A stretch of DNA of 64,000 bases from Firm-04 sp964463355 (GTDB taxonomy: Bacteria > Bacillota > Clostridia > Oscillospirales > Ruminococcaceae): assembly GCA_964463355.1 (NCBI GenBank), contig CAYXBP010000003.1:62001-126000 (forward strand), in the 5' to 3' direction. This document shows, one piece after another, positions 48,461 to 56,718 of this stretch. A model generated the notes under the pieces. The model had not been told where the DNA came from. It did not search any database and worked only from the letters and a program-made list of their open reading frames with translations. Both the position numbers and the translations under genes were made by a program. Position 1 is the first letter of the stretch. Every line of letters starts with the position of its first letter.

Positions 48461-50941
48461 ATGAACCCGCAGAATATACCATGGCGAAAATCTCTGCCTG
48501 CACGTGTCATCTCAGTGGTGCTGTCGATTTTGCTGTTGTGGGCAACCGTTGTTTGTCTGCTGCTGACGGTTGTGTGCCTATCTCTTTCGGCGTACAGTCA
48601 CAGCAGTGTACCATATGATACGCTGCTGCTCTCTACCTACGATGGCACTTATTATGATGACTACAATACCATGAAGTACATGCTGGAACAATACATTGCG
48701 GCAACACAAAAAGATTCTACCGCAGGAAAGGAAATGTACAGCAAACATTTTTCACATACGGCAACCAATCTGCGTTTTGTGGTGATCAATGCCGACGGTG
48801 AGGTATTTTTGACCAATAACACCCGAGATCTGAATGAAAGCAATGCACTGGCAAGTGCCCATGAATCGGTCTTTATTCAGGTGGGGGAGGAACGCTACGA
48901 GGTGAAACAAAACTTTGACTCCCTACAGGAAATTTTTCATGTGAATCTAACCCAATACATGAGAACAGTCGATGACTATCACCACTGGTATTTTTCCGAT
49001 AACATCGTGGATACCGCCTACCGTAACGGTCTTTCTGCATTGGTATATACGGAGTCTACAGATACGCTGTATTTTGATTCTGTTGCAGAAGCAATCAGCT
49101 ATGATTATACAGCGGCTTACGGCGAAAGTGCCACGTGGAAAATCAATCAGCAAAGCAGTACAACGGATGCGAACAGCAACTACACAGGGAACTTTGGAAA
49201 ATCTGAAACATCAGTACAATCAGCACCCATAACCAACGCAGTAGAGGTGCAGGTGACCTATCATAATCGTGCTGACAACGACTATGAAATCATTTCGCTG
49301 GGAGATTATTACGATTATCTGGAAAGAGGCTACTGCGTGGAGCTTGCTGATGATGTACTTGCCAAAGCGTTGGCGAATGGCTTGGATATTACCATCGTAG
49401 GCATAGTGGCACAGTACGAGAAATATGACCTTTACTTGTATCTTCCGCAGGAAATGACCGTAGATGATGCCTTTGCATCAAATATTCAGCTTGCCGAAAT
49501 GTTGTTCTCCTACCGTTATTTGATGCTGGGCGGTATTTTTGTCTGTGGTTTGCTGACCATCGCCGCCATGACGGGTATGTGCAAGGTGGCGGGCTATGTA
49601 CATGATCAGGATGAGCCTGTCTGTGGTTGGATGCACCGCATCCCTTATGAACTGCTGATTGCAATTGCAGTGGGCATTGTTGTGGTGGCTGCCTTTTTCA
49701 TCGACGAAATCTACCATTACTTCAGCTTTTTATGGAAGGGTATGGGCATATGCATCGGCGGTGTTCTGCTTTGTTTGTGCGCTGGCGCGATTTATCTGCT
49801 ATACACTGCGGCAGTGCGCATAAAAACAAAACGTTTTTGGGAAAGCTTTGTAACTGTGCGTTTTTTGCGATTTTTGTACCATCTGTGTAGCAACCGTGCG
49901 GCAACTTGTATTCTGCTCGTTGTTGGTGCAGGAGTCCTCTTTCTGATTAACGCACAGGCGATAACACATGCATCAGCCAGACCGCTTTTTTTGCTGATGG
50001 CACTGGAACTGGACTTTTTGGTGCTGTTAGGACTTGCATATTGCATTTACGCTTATGAAGTGCTGCGTGGATATACACAACGCATGGAGCAGGGCGATTT
50101 TACCATGCCGAAGCCACCGATCGCGCTGGTGGGTATTTTTAAAAAACATGCCGATTCTTTGGCAAAAGTCAACGAGGGTATTGCCATATCAGTTGCCGAG
50201 CAAACCAAAGCAGAACGAATGCGCACGGCGTTGATCACGAATGTATCCCATGATTTAAAAACACCGCTGACTTCTATCGTGAACTATGTGGACTTGATAA
50301 AGCGTGAACCCATTGATAATCCTAATATTGCAGAATATCTTGCTGTGTTGGAACGACAATCGGCACGATTAAAAAAACTGACAGAAGATCTGGTGGAAGC
50401 ATCCAAGGCATCAACAGGCAATATTGCAGTGGAATTGCAGCCTACCAGTATACAGGTGCTGACTGAGCAATTGGTTGCCGAGTTTGAGCCGCGTTTCAGT
50501 GCTAAGCAGTTGCAGATAGTACTCAATACGCCGGAAGAAGAGCTGTTCGTTTCCGCTGATAGTCGACTCATCTGGCGCGTGTTTGATAATCTGCTGGGAA
50601 ATGTGGTGAAATATGCCATGCCCGGAACGCGTGTGTATCTGGACGTGACAAAAAGTACAGACAGTGTATGCGTTGCATTGCGAAATATTTCGCAGGCAGT
50701 GCTGCATATTTCTCCCGATGAGCTGACCGAGCGTTTCGTACGAGGCGATGCTTCCCGCAATACCGAGGGCAGCGGGTTGGGGCTTTCCATTGCAAAAGAT
50801 CTCATGCGCTTACAGCATGGCGAATTGCAGTTGCAGATTGATGGTGATCTATTCAAAGCATTGGTCACGCTGCCGATTACCGCTGCGCCTATCCGTGAAA
50901 CCCTTTCGTCGGTAGATTCCGAATATGGGCAGGCTCTTTGA
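48461..50941 (+). CDS. Membrane sensor histidine kinase with large outer domain
   Basis: 826 residues from ATG 48461, with GAAAGGAG upstream. A membrane helix at about 15-45, an external segment of some 300 residues, then a cluster of further helices between about 345 and 550 (YRYLMLGGIFVCGLLTIAAM; LLIAIAVGIVVVAAFFI; others). The kinase core follows: dimerisation helix with His near residue 597 in SHDLKTPLTSIVNYV, N-box DNLLGNVVKYA and GSGLGLSIAKDLM. The first G box is not well conserved. The multi-helix layout suggests sensing at or in the membrane; the signal is unknown. Confidence 0.9.
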   Translation: MNPQNIPWRKSLPARVISVVLSILLLWATVVCLLLTVVCLSLSAYSHSSVPYDTLLLSTYDGTYYDDYNTMKYMLEQYIAATQKDSTAGKEMYSKHFSHTATNLRFVVINADGEVFLTNNTRDLNESNALASAHESVFIQVGEERYEVKQNFDSLQEIFHVNLTQYMRTVDDYHHWYFSDNIVDTAYRNGLSALVYTESTDTLYFDSVAEAISYDYTAAYGESATWKINQQSSTTDANSNYTGNFGKSETSVQSAPITNAVEVQVTYHNRADNDYEIISLGDYYDYLERGYCVELADDVLAKALANGLDITIVGIVAQYEKYDLYLYLPQEMTVDDAFASNIQLAEMLFSYRYLMLGGIFVCGLLTIAAMTGMCKVAGYVHDQDEPVCGWMHRIPYELLIAIAVGIVVVAAFFIDEIYHYFSFLWKGMGICIGGVLLCLCAGAIYLLYTAAVRIKTKRFWESFVTVRFLRFLYHLCSNRAATCILLVVGAGVLFLINAQAITHASARPLFLLMALELDFLVLLGLAYCIYAYEVLRGYTQRMEQGDFTMPKPPIALVGIFKKHADSLAKVNEGIAISVAEQTKAERMRTALITNVSHDLKTPLTSIVNYVDLIKREPIDNPNIAEYLAVLERQSARLKKLTEDLVEASKASTGNIAVELQPTSIQVLTEQLVAEFEPRFSAKQLQIVLNTPEEELFVSADSRLIWRVFDNLLGNVVKYAMPGTRVYLDVTKSTDSVCVALRNISQAVLHISPDELTERFVRGDASRNTEGSGLGLSIAKDLMRLQHGELQLQIDGDLFKALVTLPITAAPIRETLSSVDSEYGQAL

Positions 50942-51359
50942 AGGAATACTTCTGTGATTCATCTCCAGAACACATCATTCTTGTAAAGCTGAAACAAAAA
51001 AGCAAAACAGCGCATCATCTCAAAGGGTGGCAAGAGAATGATGCGCCGTTTTGCAAATAAAAGGATGTAGGAGAAAAAGACATGGGGACTGTCTTTTTTC
51101 AGCAAATGAAAACAGAAAGGGAAAGAGCATCTGCTCGCTTTCGTTGTATCACAAGGAAGCGTTCTTTTGCAACCAATACCCGATGGCTGCACGCTCCCTT
51201 GCGTTACAAGAATATTCTACCCTTGCCTTGTGAGTAAAGCGAGAAATCCTGTTGAAAATCCGCCGAAAGCACCGTGAACAGCTGTTGAAATGCGAAGGCG
51301 ATGCCATGCAACATCCGCCGCCTGACTTGGCGGCACAGCTGCTCTTTACGGGGTTTTCC
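50942..51359. other. Intergenic region between histidine kinase and miaB
   Basis: Holds the kinase terminator (51002-51054) and a GCCGCC/GGCGGC hairpin (51317-51334) near the miaB stop. Between them is a 51-codon plus-strand frame (ATG 51082, AGGAG upstream, stop 51237) rich in Arg and Lys with no recognisable family. A second overlapping frame is equally long, so neither is convincing. Confidence 0.4.
51002..51054 (+). terminator. Terminator of the two-component operon
   Basis: 17-bp stem with one A-C mismatch (51002-51018 with 51038-51054) and a 19-nt loop; the left flank is A-rich. No long T-run follows, so termination strength is uncertain. Confidence 0.55.
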
Positions 51360-52748
51360 CTAAATGATGATGCCGCCCAATGCCCAGTTTTTCACCGCAG
51401 TAATCTGCACCTGTACCATTTTGCCTACCATTGATGGGTCGCCATCGCATTCCACATTCAGGGCGTGACGGTTTTTACCAACCAGTTTTTGCGTTTCTGC
51501 ATTGTATTTTTCAACCAGCACTGTGCAGATTTTGCCCAAAAACCGCCTGTTAAACTTCTCTGAAATTTCTCGTTGTTCGGTCAGCATACGCTGCATACGC
51601 TCTGCAATGGCATCAGGAGAGGAACACTGCTCATAGGCTGCGGCTTTAGTGCCTGGCCGAGGGCTGTATATGAATGTATAGAGATTATCATACTGAACGT
51701 GGCGGATGAGCGCAAGAGTTTGTTCAAAATCAGCATCCGTTTCCGTGGGGAATCCCACAATACAGTCACTGGAGAAGGAAAAATCAGGGGCTTTTTTGCG
51801 TGTGCCATCTACCAGCTGCAAATATTGTGCAATTGTATAGCGGCGATTCATCGCCTGCAACACCGCATCGCTGCCGCTTTGCACAGGTAAATGCAAGTGA
51901 TGCTCAATATGCTTGGATTGCAGCATGACATCAATCAATGCAGGAGTAGCATCCTTCGGATGTGAACTCATAAAACGGATAAAATACTCGCCTTCAATCG
52001 CATCGATTTTTCGCAGCAGTTCTGGAAAAGCCATGGGCTGTTCCAGATCTTTGCCATAGGAATTTACATTCTGCCCCAACAACAGGATCTCCTTGTAGCC
52101 TTCATCCACAAGCTGCTGCACTTCAGCAAGAATTGCTTCAGGCTGACGACTGCGCTCTCTTCCACGCACATAGGGTACAATACAATAAGTGCAAAAATTG
52201 TTGCAACCGTACATCACTGGAACACTTGCCATAAAGCTGTTTTCACGCACAGTGGGCAAGGTTTCATCAGGTGTACCAGTGATTTCGGTGACAGTCAGAC
52301 GCTTTTCGCCAGCATAAATACGCAGCAAAGCTTCTGCGAGATGCTCCATTGCTCCCGCACCGAGGATCAACCGCACAAAAGGATAAGATTTCTGTATCTG
52401 CGCACGAACTTCTTCTTCCTCTGCCATGCAGCCGCAAAGTCCGATGATCAAGCTGCGATTGCGCTCATACAAAGGCTTCAGCGTGCCCAATCTGCCCAAT
52501 ACACGAGATTCCGCATGGGCGCGTACGGCACAAGTGTTGAACAAAATAACATCGGCATCTTCAGGGGTATTCGTCAGCGTATAGCCGAGGTCGGCAAGGA
52601 TGCCCTTGTATTTTTCTCCATCGCAGAAATTCAGTTGGCAACCGAAACTCTGCACAAAGGCTTTGGGCGTATGCGAAAAACCGCAAAGAATCGCGTGCAT
52701 TTTTTGCCAGATGACAAGCTGTTCATTTTTTTTGTTTTCCATTGTCAT
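51360..52748 (-). CDS. miaB: tRNA-2-methylthio-N6-dimethylallyladenosine synthase
   Basis: 462 residues from ATG 52748 (ATG 52742 is also possible). The three parts are the N-terminal UPF0004 domain with a [4Fe-4S] site (SFGCQLNFCD, FNTCAVRAHAE, GLCGCMAE), the radical-SAM domain (YGCNNFCTYCIVPYVRGRE) and a C-terminal TRAM domain. It adds a methylthio group to i6A37 in tRNAs reading UNN codons, which include the Phe, Tyr and Leu tRNAs. Monocistronic with its own promoter. Confidence 0.95.
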   Translation of the reverse strand: MTMENKKNEQLVIWQKMHAILCGFSHTPKAFVQSFGCQLNFCDGEKYKGILADLGYTLTNTPEDADVILFNTCAVRAHAESRVLGRLGTLKPLYERNRSLIIGLCGCMAEEEEVRAQIQKSYPFVRLILGAGAMEHLAEALLRIYAGEKRLTVTEITGTPDETLPTVRENSFMASVPVMYGCNNFCTYCIVPYVRGRERSRQPEAILAEVQQLVDEGYKEILLLGQNVNSYGKDLEQPMAFPELLRKIDAIEGEYFIRFMSSHPKDATPALIDVMLQSKHIEHHLHLPVQSGSDAVLQAMNRRYTIAQYLQLVDGTRKKAPDFSFSSDCIVGFPTETDADFEQTLALIRHVQYDNLYTFIYSPRPGTKAAAYEQCSSPDAIAERMQRMLTEQREISEKFNRRFLGKICTVLVEKYNAETQKLVGKNRHALNVECDGDPSMVGKMVQVQITAVKNWALGGIII

Positions 52749-52871
52749 GATTCATGGGCACTTCCTCTCAGTATTCGATGATATACGAAAGCAGCCCCAC
52801 ACAAAGCCACCTGACGGCTTGGCGGCACGTCTGCCTGCATATCTTGCAATAGTACGAAGTACATCTTTTTT

Positions 52872-52900
52872 AGTATAGCATATTTTGCGGCAATTGGCAA
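52872..52900 (-). promoter_or_regulatory. Promoter of miaB
   Basis: Minus strand TTGCCA (52900-52895), 17-nt spacer, TATACT (52877-52872) with extended TGC. The 120-nt leader contains a GCC-rich hairpin at 52806-52826. Confidence 0.65.
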
Positions 52901-52980
52901 CCGTATTTTGATCCTTTGCAGTGCCGCTGTAACAAAAATCGGCGAAGTCCTTGAAAATTTGATGAAAATCAAAAAAACAC

Positions 52981-53009
52981 TGGACTTTTTCAGAAAAATC
53001 ATGTATAAT
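52981..53009 (+). promoter_or_regulatory. Promoter of the lipoprotein foldase
   Basis: TGGACT (52981-52986, weak), 17-nt spacer, TATAAT (53004-53009). Confidence 0.5.
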
Positions 53010-53051
53010 GAAGTGTAACTGATTATTTGCATAAGGAGGCACCCTATTCCC

Positions 53052-54530
53052 ATGAAACTCTGGAAACGCATTACCGCCGCAGTCACCACGCTTTGCATGA
53101 TGTTTACTTGCTTTGCCTGCGGCGAGGATACTGGCATCGCGATGACCGTTGACGGTTATGATGTCCGTGCAGGTATCTACCTTTATTATGTGGTAAACGC
53201 ATACAACGATGCCATTTCTGTGGCAACCGAAAACGGAGAATCTTTCCAAGACTGCGAAACGACCAAGGATATCAAGAAGATTTTGAAGCATACTACCATT
53301 GATGATATCTCAGCCGAAGAGTGGATTCAAAACAAGGCAACCGAATCCTGCATTGAATATGTGGCGATTCAGCGCGAGTTTGATCGCCTTGGGCTGGAGC
53401 TTTCTGGCGAGGATATTGCAGAGGTGGATTCCAGTCTTGCAAGTACGCTCACCTTCTTCGCTACGTTCTTTGAAGATAGCGGCATCAGCGAGCAGTCTGC
53501 AAAGGATATCCTCATCTCCCAGAAAAAATTGGATCTGATTTGGCAGGCGTATTACGGCGAGGATGGCTCCGTAGGCGTGCAGGAGGATACCCTCTACGAT
53601 TATTATGCAGAGAATTATCTTCGTTACAAGTATATCTCTATGCCCCTTAAGGACGGCGAAGGCAATCTGCTGAAAGCGGATGGCAAGGCGGAGATCGAAA
53701 AAATGGCAGAGGATTATCTTGCGCGGTTGGAGAAAAAATCCGACAGCGAAGCTGATCTGATGGAGGAGTTTGACTACCTCATCGAAGAACACGAGGCTTA
53801 TGTGACTTCGCTTTCCAAGGCAGCAGTTACCACTACCGACGCAAACGGCTCTACCGTGACGACAGAAACGACCGCAAAACTTACTACCACGGAAAAGACA
53901 ACAACTTCCGCAGAAACAACTACCGATTCCACGGAAACCACAGTGGCTGGCGAAACTACAACTACTTCTGAAACAGCAGCTGCAACAACAACTACTACCA
54001 CAACCACTACCGCTGAAACAACTGGTACTACTGGTACAGGCACCTCGACTACCACAACTACTACCACGACCAATGCACTGGGCTACGATGTGGACAAGGA
54101 GGTTATCGTGGCTGTCAGCACTTCCGCTACCGAGGACGAAACACCTGCGGAAGCAGAAACCACTACCACTACTGCTCCCACATACACCCCCTGCCAGAAA
54201 GTCTATGAGTGGGTTGCCGATGCGAACACCGCTTACAACGAGCCGACCCTTATCAAAGATGACGAGTGCTACTATATCGTCGTGAAGATGGATATCGAAG
54301 ATCGTATGACCGAAAACGATCTGTGGAGCGATAATGCCAAGGAGTCTGTCCGTTCGACCGTCTACTACGAGGAATTTGAAACAATGATGGATGAGGATAT
54401 CTACAGCAAATTTACCGAACAACGCAACGAAAAGGCATATAAGCGTTACAAGGTGCTGAATGTAGATGTCGTCGAATATCAGGCGGCATTGATGCAAAGC
54501 TACTACAGCTATTACTACGGTCGCAGCTGA
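53052..54530 (+). CDS. PrsA/SurA-like lipoprotein foldase with Thr-rich insert
   Basis: 492 residues from ATG 53052. Lipoprotein signal peptide with the lipidated Cys near residue 20 (FTCFACGED), so it is anchored outside. Residues about 30-205 resemble the helical N-terminal chaperone domain of PrsA/SurA-type isomerases (long charged helices, then RYKYISMPL, which aligns with the entry to a parvulin domain). Residues about 260-375 are almost only Thr, Ala, Glu and Ser. The final ~110 residues (ECYYIVVKMDIEDRM, AYKRYKVL) resemble the second half of a parvulin-like domain. So the domain appears split by the insert. Isomerase activity is doubtful; chaperone function is more likely. Confidence 0.75.
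   Translation: MKLWKRITAAVTTLCMMFTCFACGEDTGIAMTVDGYDVRAGIYLYYVVNAYNDAISVATENGESFQDCETTKDIKKILKHTTIDDISAEEWIQNKATESCIEYVAIQREFDRLGLELSGEDIAEVDSSLASTLTFFATFFEDSGISEQSAKDILISQKKLDLIWQAYYGEDGSVGVQEDTLYDYYAENYLRYKYISMPLKDGEGNLLKADGKAEIEKMAEDYLARLEKKSDSEADLMEEFDYLIEEHEAYVTSLSKAAVTTTDANGSTVTTETTAKLTTTEKTTTSAETTTDSTETTVAGETTTTSETAAATTTTTTTTTAETTGTTGTGTSTTTTTTTTNALGYDVDKEVIVAVSTSATEDETPAEAETTTTTAPTYTPCQKVYEWVADANTAYNEPTLIKDDECYYIVVKMDIEDRMTENDLWSDNAKESVRSTVYYEEFETMMDEDIYSKFTEQRNEKAYKRYKVLNVDVVEYQAALMQSYYSYYYGRS
53820..54180. repeat. Low-complexity tract encoding the Thr-rich insert
   Basis: ACN-type trinucleotide runs, longest around 53970-54075, code for stretches of up to nine Thr mixed with Ala, Glu, Ser and Gly. 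It is the longest such tract in the window. Confidence 0.75.
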
Positions 54531-54542
54531 TACTGCAACAGC

Positions 54543-54580
54543 AAGGGGCAATGAGAACAAGTTTTCATTGCCCCTTTTTT
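54543..54580 (+). terminator. Terminator after the foldase gene
   Basis: Stem of AAGGGGCAATGA with TCATTGCCCCTT, extended by AAC/GTT around a short loop, then six Ts. Confidence 0.85.
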
Positions 54581-54601
54581 AATCAGAAAGGATGCTTAAA
54601 A

Positions 54602-55261
54602 ATGAACGAATTTATGCTGGCACACCTGTATCAGAAATTGGAACGCGTTGCGGATGCTCTTTGCATGAACCGCATGGACGCGCACTGGGTTAAAACCAAA
54701 GAGGAGGCATTGGAAATGGTACGCTCCATGCTGCCTAAGAACGCGGTAATCGCAAGCGGTGGTTCGGAAACGCTAAAAGAATGCGGCATCATGGAACTGT
54801 TGCGCAACGGCGATTACCAGTATTTGGATAGAGAAAAATGCACTCCGGATGAGATCGGTGCGCTTTACCGCAAGGTTTTCTCTGCCGATGTGTTTCTTTG
54901 TAGCAGCAACGCAGTTATCGAAAGCGGCGCATTATATAATGTAGATGGAAACGCCAATCGCGTGGCAGCACTGACCTTTGGGCCGAAGTCCGTGATTGTG
55001 GTTGCAGGTGCAAATAAGATCGTGCCCACGCTGGAAGCAGCCATAAAGCGCGTCAAGCGCGTGGCAGCCCCCGTGAATACCATGCGACTTTCGCAGGAAA
55101 CGCCTTGTGCAAGATGCGGCGTATGCGCTGGGGTCAATGGTGATATGCAAGATGGCTGCCATAGCGAACAGCGTATTTGCTGTAGTTATGTGGTAAATGC
55201 TTGGCAAAGAATCCCCAACCGAATTAAGGTGATTCTGGTTGCCGAGGACCTCGGATTTTAA
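54602..55261 (+). CDS. LUD-domain protein (lactate-utilisation type)
   Basis: 219 residues from ATG 54602, with AAAGGATG upstream. The LUD fold is seen in NAVIASGGSETLKECGI, DVFLCSSNAVIESGALYNVDG and the C-terminal Cys-rich segment TPCARCGVCAG followed by GCHSEQRICC. LutC-like proteins take part in lactate oxidation, but single-gene LUD proteins of this length are common in clostridia and their role is undefined. No lutA or lutB is nearby. The stop overlaps the next start by 1 nt (TAATG), so the two are coupled. Confidence 0.85.
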   Translation: MNEFMLAHLYQKLERVADALCMNRMDAHWVKTKEEALEMVRSMLPKNAVIASGGSETLKECGIMELLRNGDYQYLDREKCTPDEIGALYRKVFSADVFLCSSNAVIESGALYNVDGNANRVAALTFGPKSVIVVAGANKIVPTLEAAIKRVKRVAAPVNTMRLSQETPCARCGVCAGVNGDMQDGCHSEQRICCSYVVNAWQRIPNRIKVILVAEDLGF

Positions 55262-55941
55262 TGCAGCGGCTCTGTACACTCGTTGGTACTGATCACAAGC
55301 TGTTGCTTCGCGTGTATGCCACGCCACTGAATGAAGATATTCCAAAAGGGCAGAAGAATCGCATTTTTCATCTTACAGCACTTGATTTGCTTTCTGCTGC
55401 ACTTGCCGCTGACTGGCATCAACCACATTGCCGTATGCTGCGCGATGCGCAGGGAAAACCATATCTCGCAGATATGCTCCCATTTGTGAATATCTCCCAT
55501 TGCAGAGGGTTGGCGGTGTGCGTAGTTGCAGCTTTGCCTGTTGGCACGGATTGCGAATCGCCCCGTGCGATAAAAGACAACACCATCACAAGAGTATGCA
55601 GCAGTGCGGAACAGAGTTTTCTGGCAGCATCTGCCCACAAGCCCTATGATTTTTTGCGACTGTGGACTTTGAAGGAATCCTACGGGAAATGCATTGGCGC
55701 AGGCATTCGTCTGCCCCTTGCAGAGATCGCCTTTGCAGTTCGCAATGATACCATCGCTTTTTGTCACCCTCAAGGGGATGCCTACGCCTTTTTGCAGCTT
55801 TTGCTTCCCGATGCACATATCGTGGCAATTTGTATACCAAACAGCCATACGGTACAGCGGATAGAGTACCATCTGCCGCAGATGCAGGTGTATGGATCCC
55901 GACATCTTCCAAAAGGAGCTTTTTGCCATGTTGCAGATTGA
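55261..55941 (+). CDS. 4'-phosphopantetheinyl transferase superfamily protein
   Basis: 226 residues from ATG 55261. The Sfp-type motifs are GKPYL, NISHCRGLAVC, the metal-binding GTDCE and LWTLKESYGKCIGAG. It should transfer phosphopantetheine from CoA to a Ser on acyl or peptidyl carrier proteins. Length fits the Sfp class rather than the shorter AcpS. No polyketide or peptide synthetase is in the window; it may serve fatty acid ACP. It overlaps the SDR gene by 14 nt. Confidence 0.85.
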   Translation: MQRLCTLVGTDHKLLLRVYATPLNEDIPKGQKNRIFHLTALDLLSAALAADWHQPHCRMLRDAQGKPYLADMLPFVNISHCRGLAVCVVAALPVGTDCESPRAIKDNTITRVCSSAEQSFLAASAHKPYDFLRLWTLKESYGKCIGAGIRLPLAEIAFAVRNDTIAFCHPQGDAYAFLQLLLPDAHIVAICIPNSHTVQRIEYHLPQMQVYGSRHLPKGAFCHVAD

Positions 55942-56698
55942 TTTGCATGGACATATCGCTGTTATCACTGGAGCATCGGGTATGCTTGGGCGCGTCATCG
56001 CGCGAATATTTGCACAGTGTGGGGCTAATCTCGCCTTACACTACTATCACGGAAAAGAACAGGCAGAGGCCCTCGCGGATGCCCTGCGTGCCGAAACAGG
56101 TCGTCGTATCATTACCGTGGGTGGTGATATTACCAAAGCCGAAGATGTACAGTATATACATGAGCAAACACGCGCAAACCTCGGCGTTGCAGATATTCTC
56201 GTACACAATGCAGTGATCCAATATGCATGGACCTCAGTATTAGAACAGCCGCTTTCGGATTTCGACAGTCAGTATCAATCCTGCGTTATGCAAACCGTAC
56301 ACATGGTCAAAGCGTTTGTACCCGATATGATTGCGGCAGGGAAAGGCGGTAGAATCGTTGTCATCAACACCGAATGTGCCGCAATGGCTGAAGCAAATTG
56401 TGCCGCTTACACCGCTGCCAAACGCGGTTTGGATGGCTTGGTACGCTGCCTTGCCAAAGAACTTGGCTCCCATGCCATTACAGTAAATCAAGTCGCGCCC
56501 GGTTGGACAATCACCGAAAACGACCGCAAAAACCATACTGAAATACAGCCGGATTATGACCGCAGCGTACCCCTTGGCAGACGCGGTACAGATATGGAAA
56601 TCGCACAAATGTGTGCATTTTTGGCTTCGCCGCTTGCGAGTTTTACCACAGGAGCGTACATTCCCGTTTCTGGTGGCAGAGTTATGCCTGCTATTTGA
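55928..56698 (+). CDS. Short-chain dehydrogenase/reductase (FabG-like)
   Basis: 256 residues from ATG 55928, with AAAAGGAGC upstream inside the preceding gene. Classical SDR: cofactor motif TGASGMLGRVIAR, HNAVIQYA at the NNAG position, catalytic YTAAK, and APGWTIT. The residue 13 before the catalytic Tyr, normally Ser, is Thr (VVINTECAAM). It resembles 3-oxoacyl-ACP reductases, which would fit the phosphopantetheinyl transferase before it, but the substrate is unknown. Confidence 0.85.
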   Translation: MLQIDLHGHIAVITGASGMLGRVIARIFAQCGANLALHYYHGKEQAEALADALRAETGRRIITVGGDITKAEDVQYIHEQTRANLGVADILVHNAVIQYAWTSVLEQPLSDFDSQYQSCVMQTVHMVKAFVPDMIAAGKGGRIVVINTECAAMAEANCAAYTAAKRGLDGLVRCLAKELGSHAITVNQVAPGWTITENDRKNHTEIQPDYDRSVPLGRRGTDMEIAQMCAFLASPLASFTTGAYIPVSGGRVMPAI

Positions 56699-56718
56699 CT
56701 GAACAGGAGGCCATATAT

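Noticed and set aside
53310..54560. 416-residue minus-strand frame rich in Ser, Cys and Gly
   Set aside because: Produced by reading the Thr-rich repeat of the foldase backwards.
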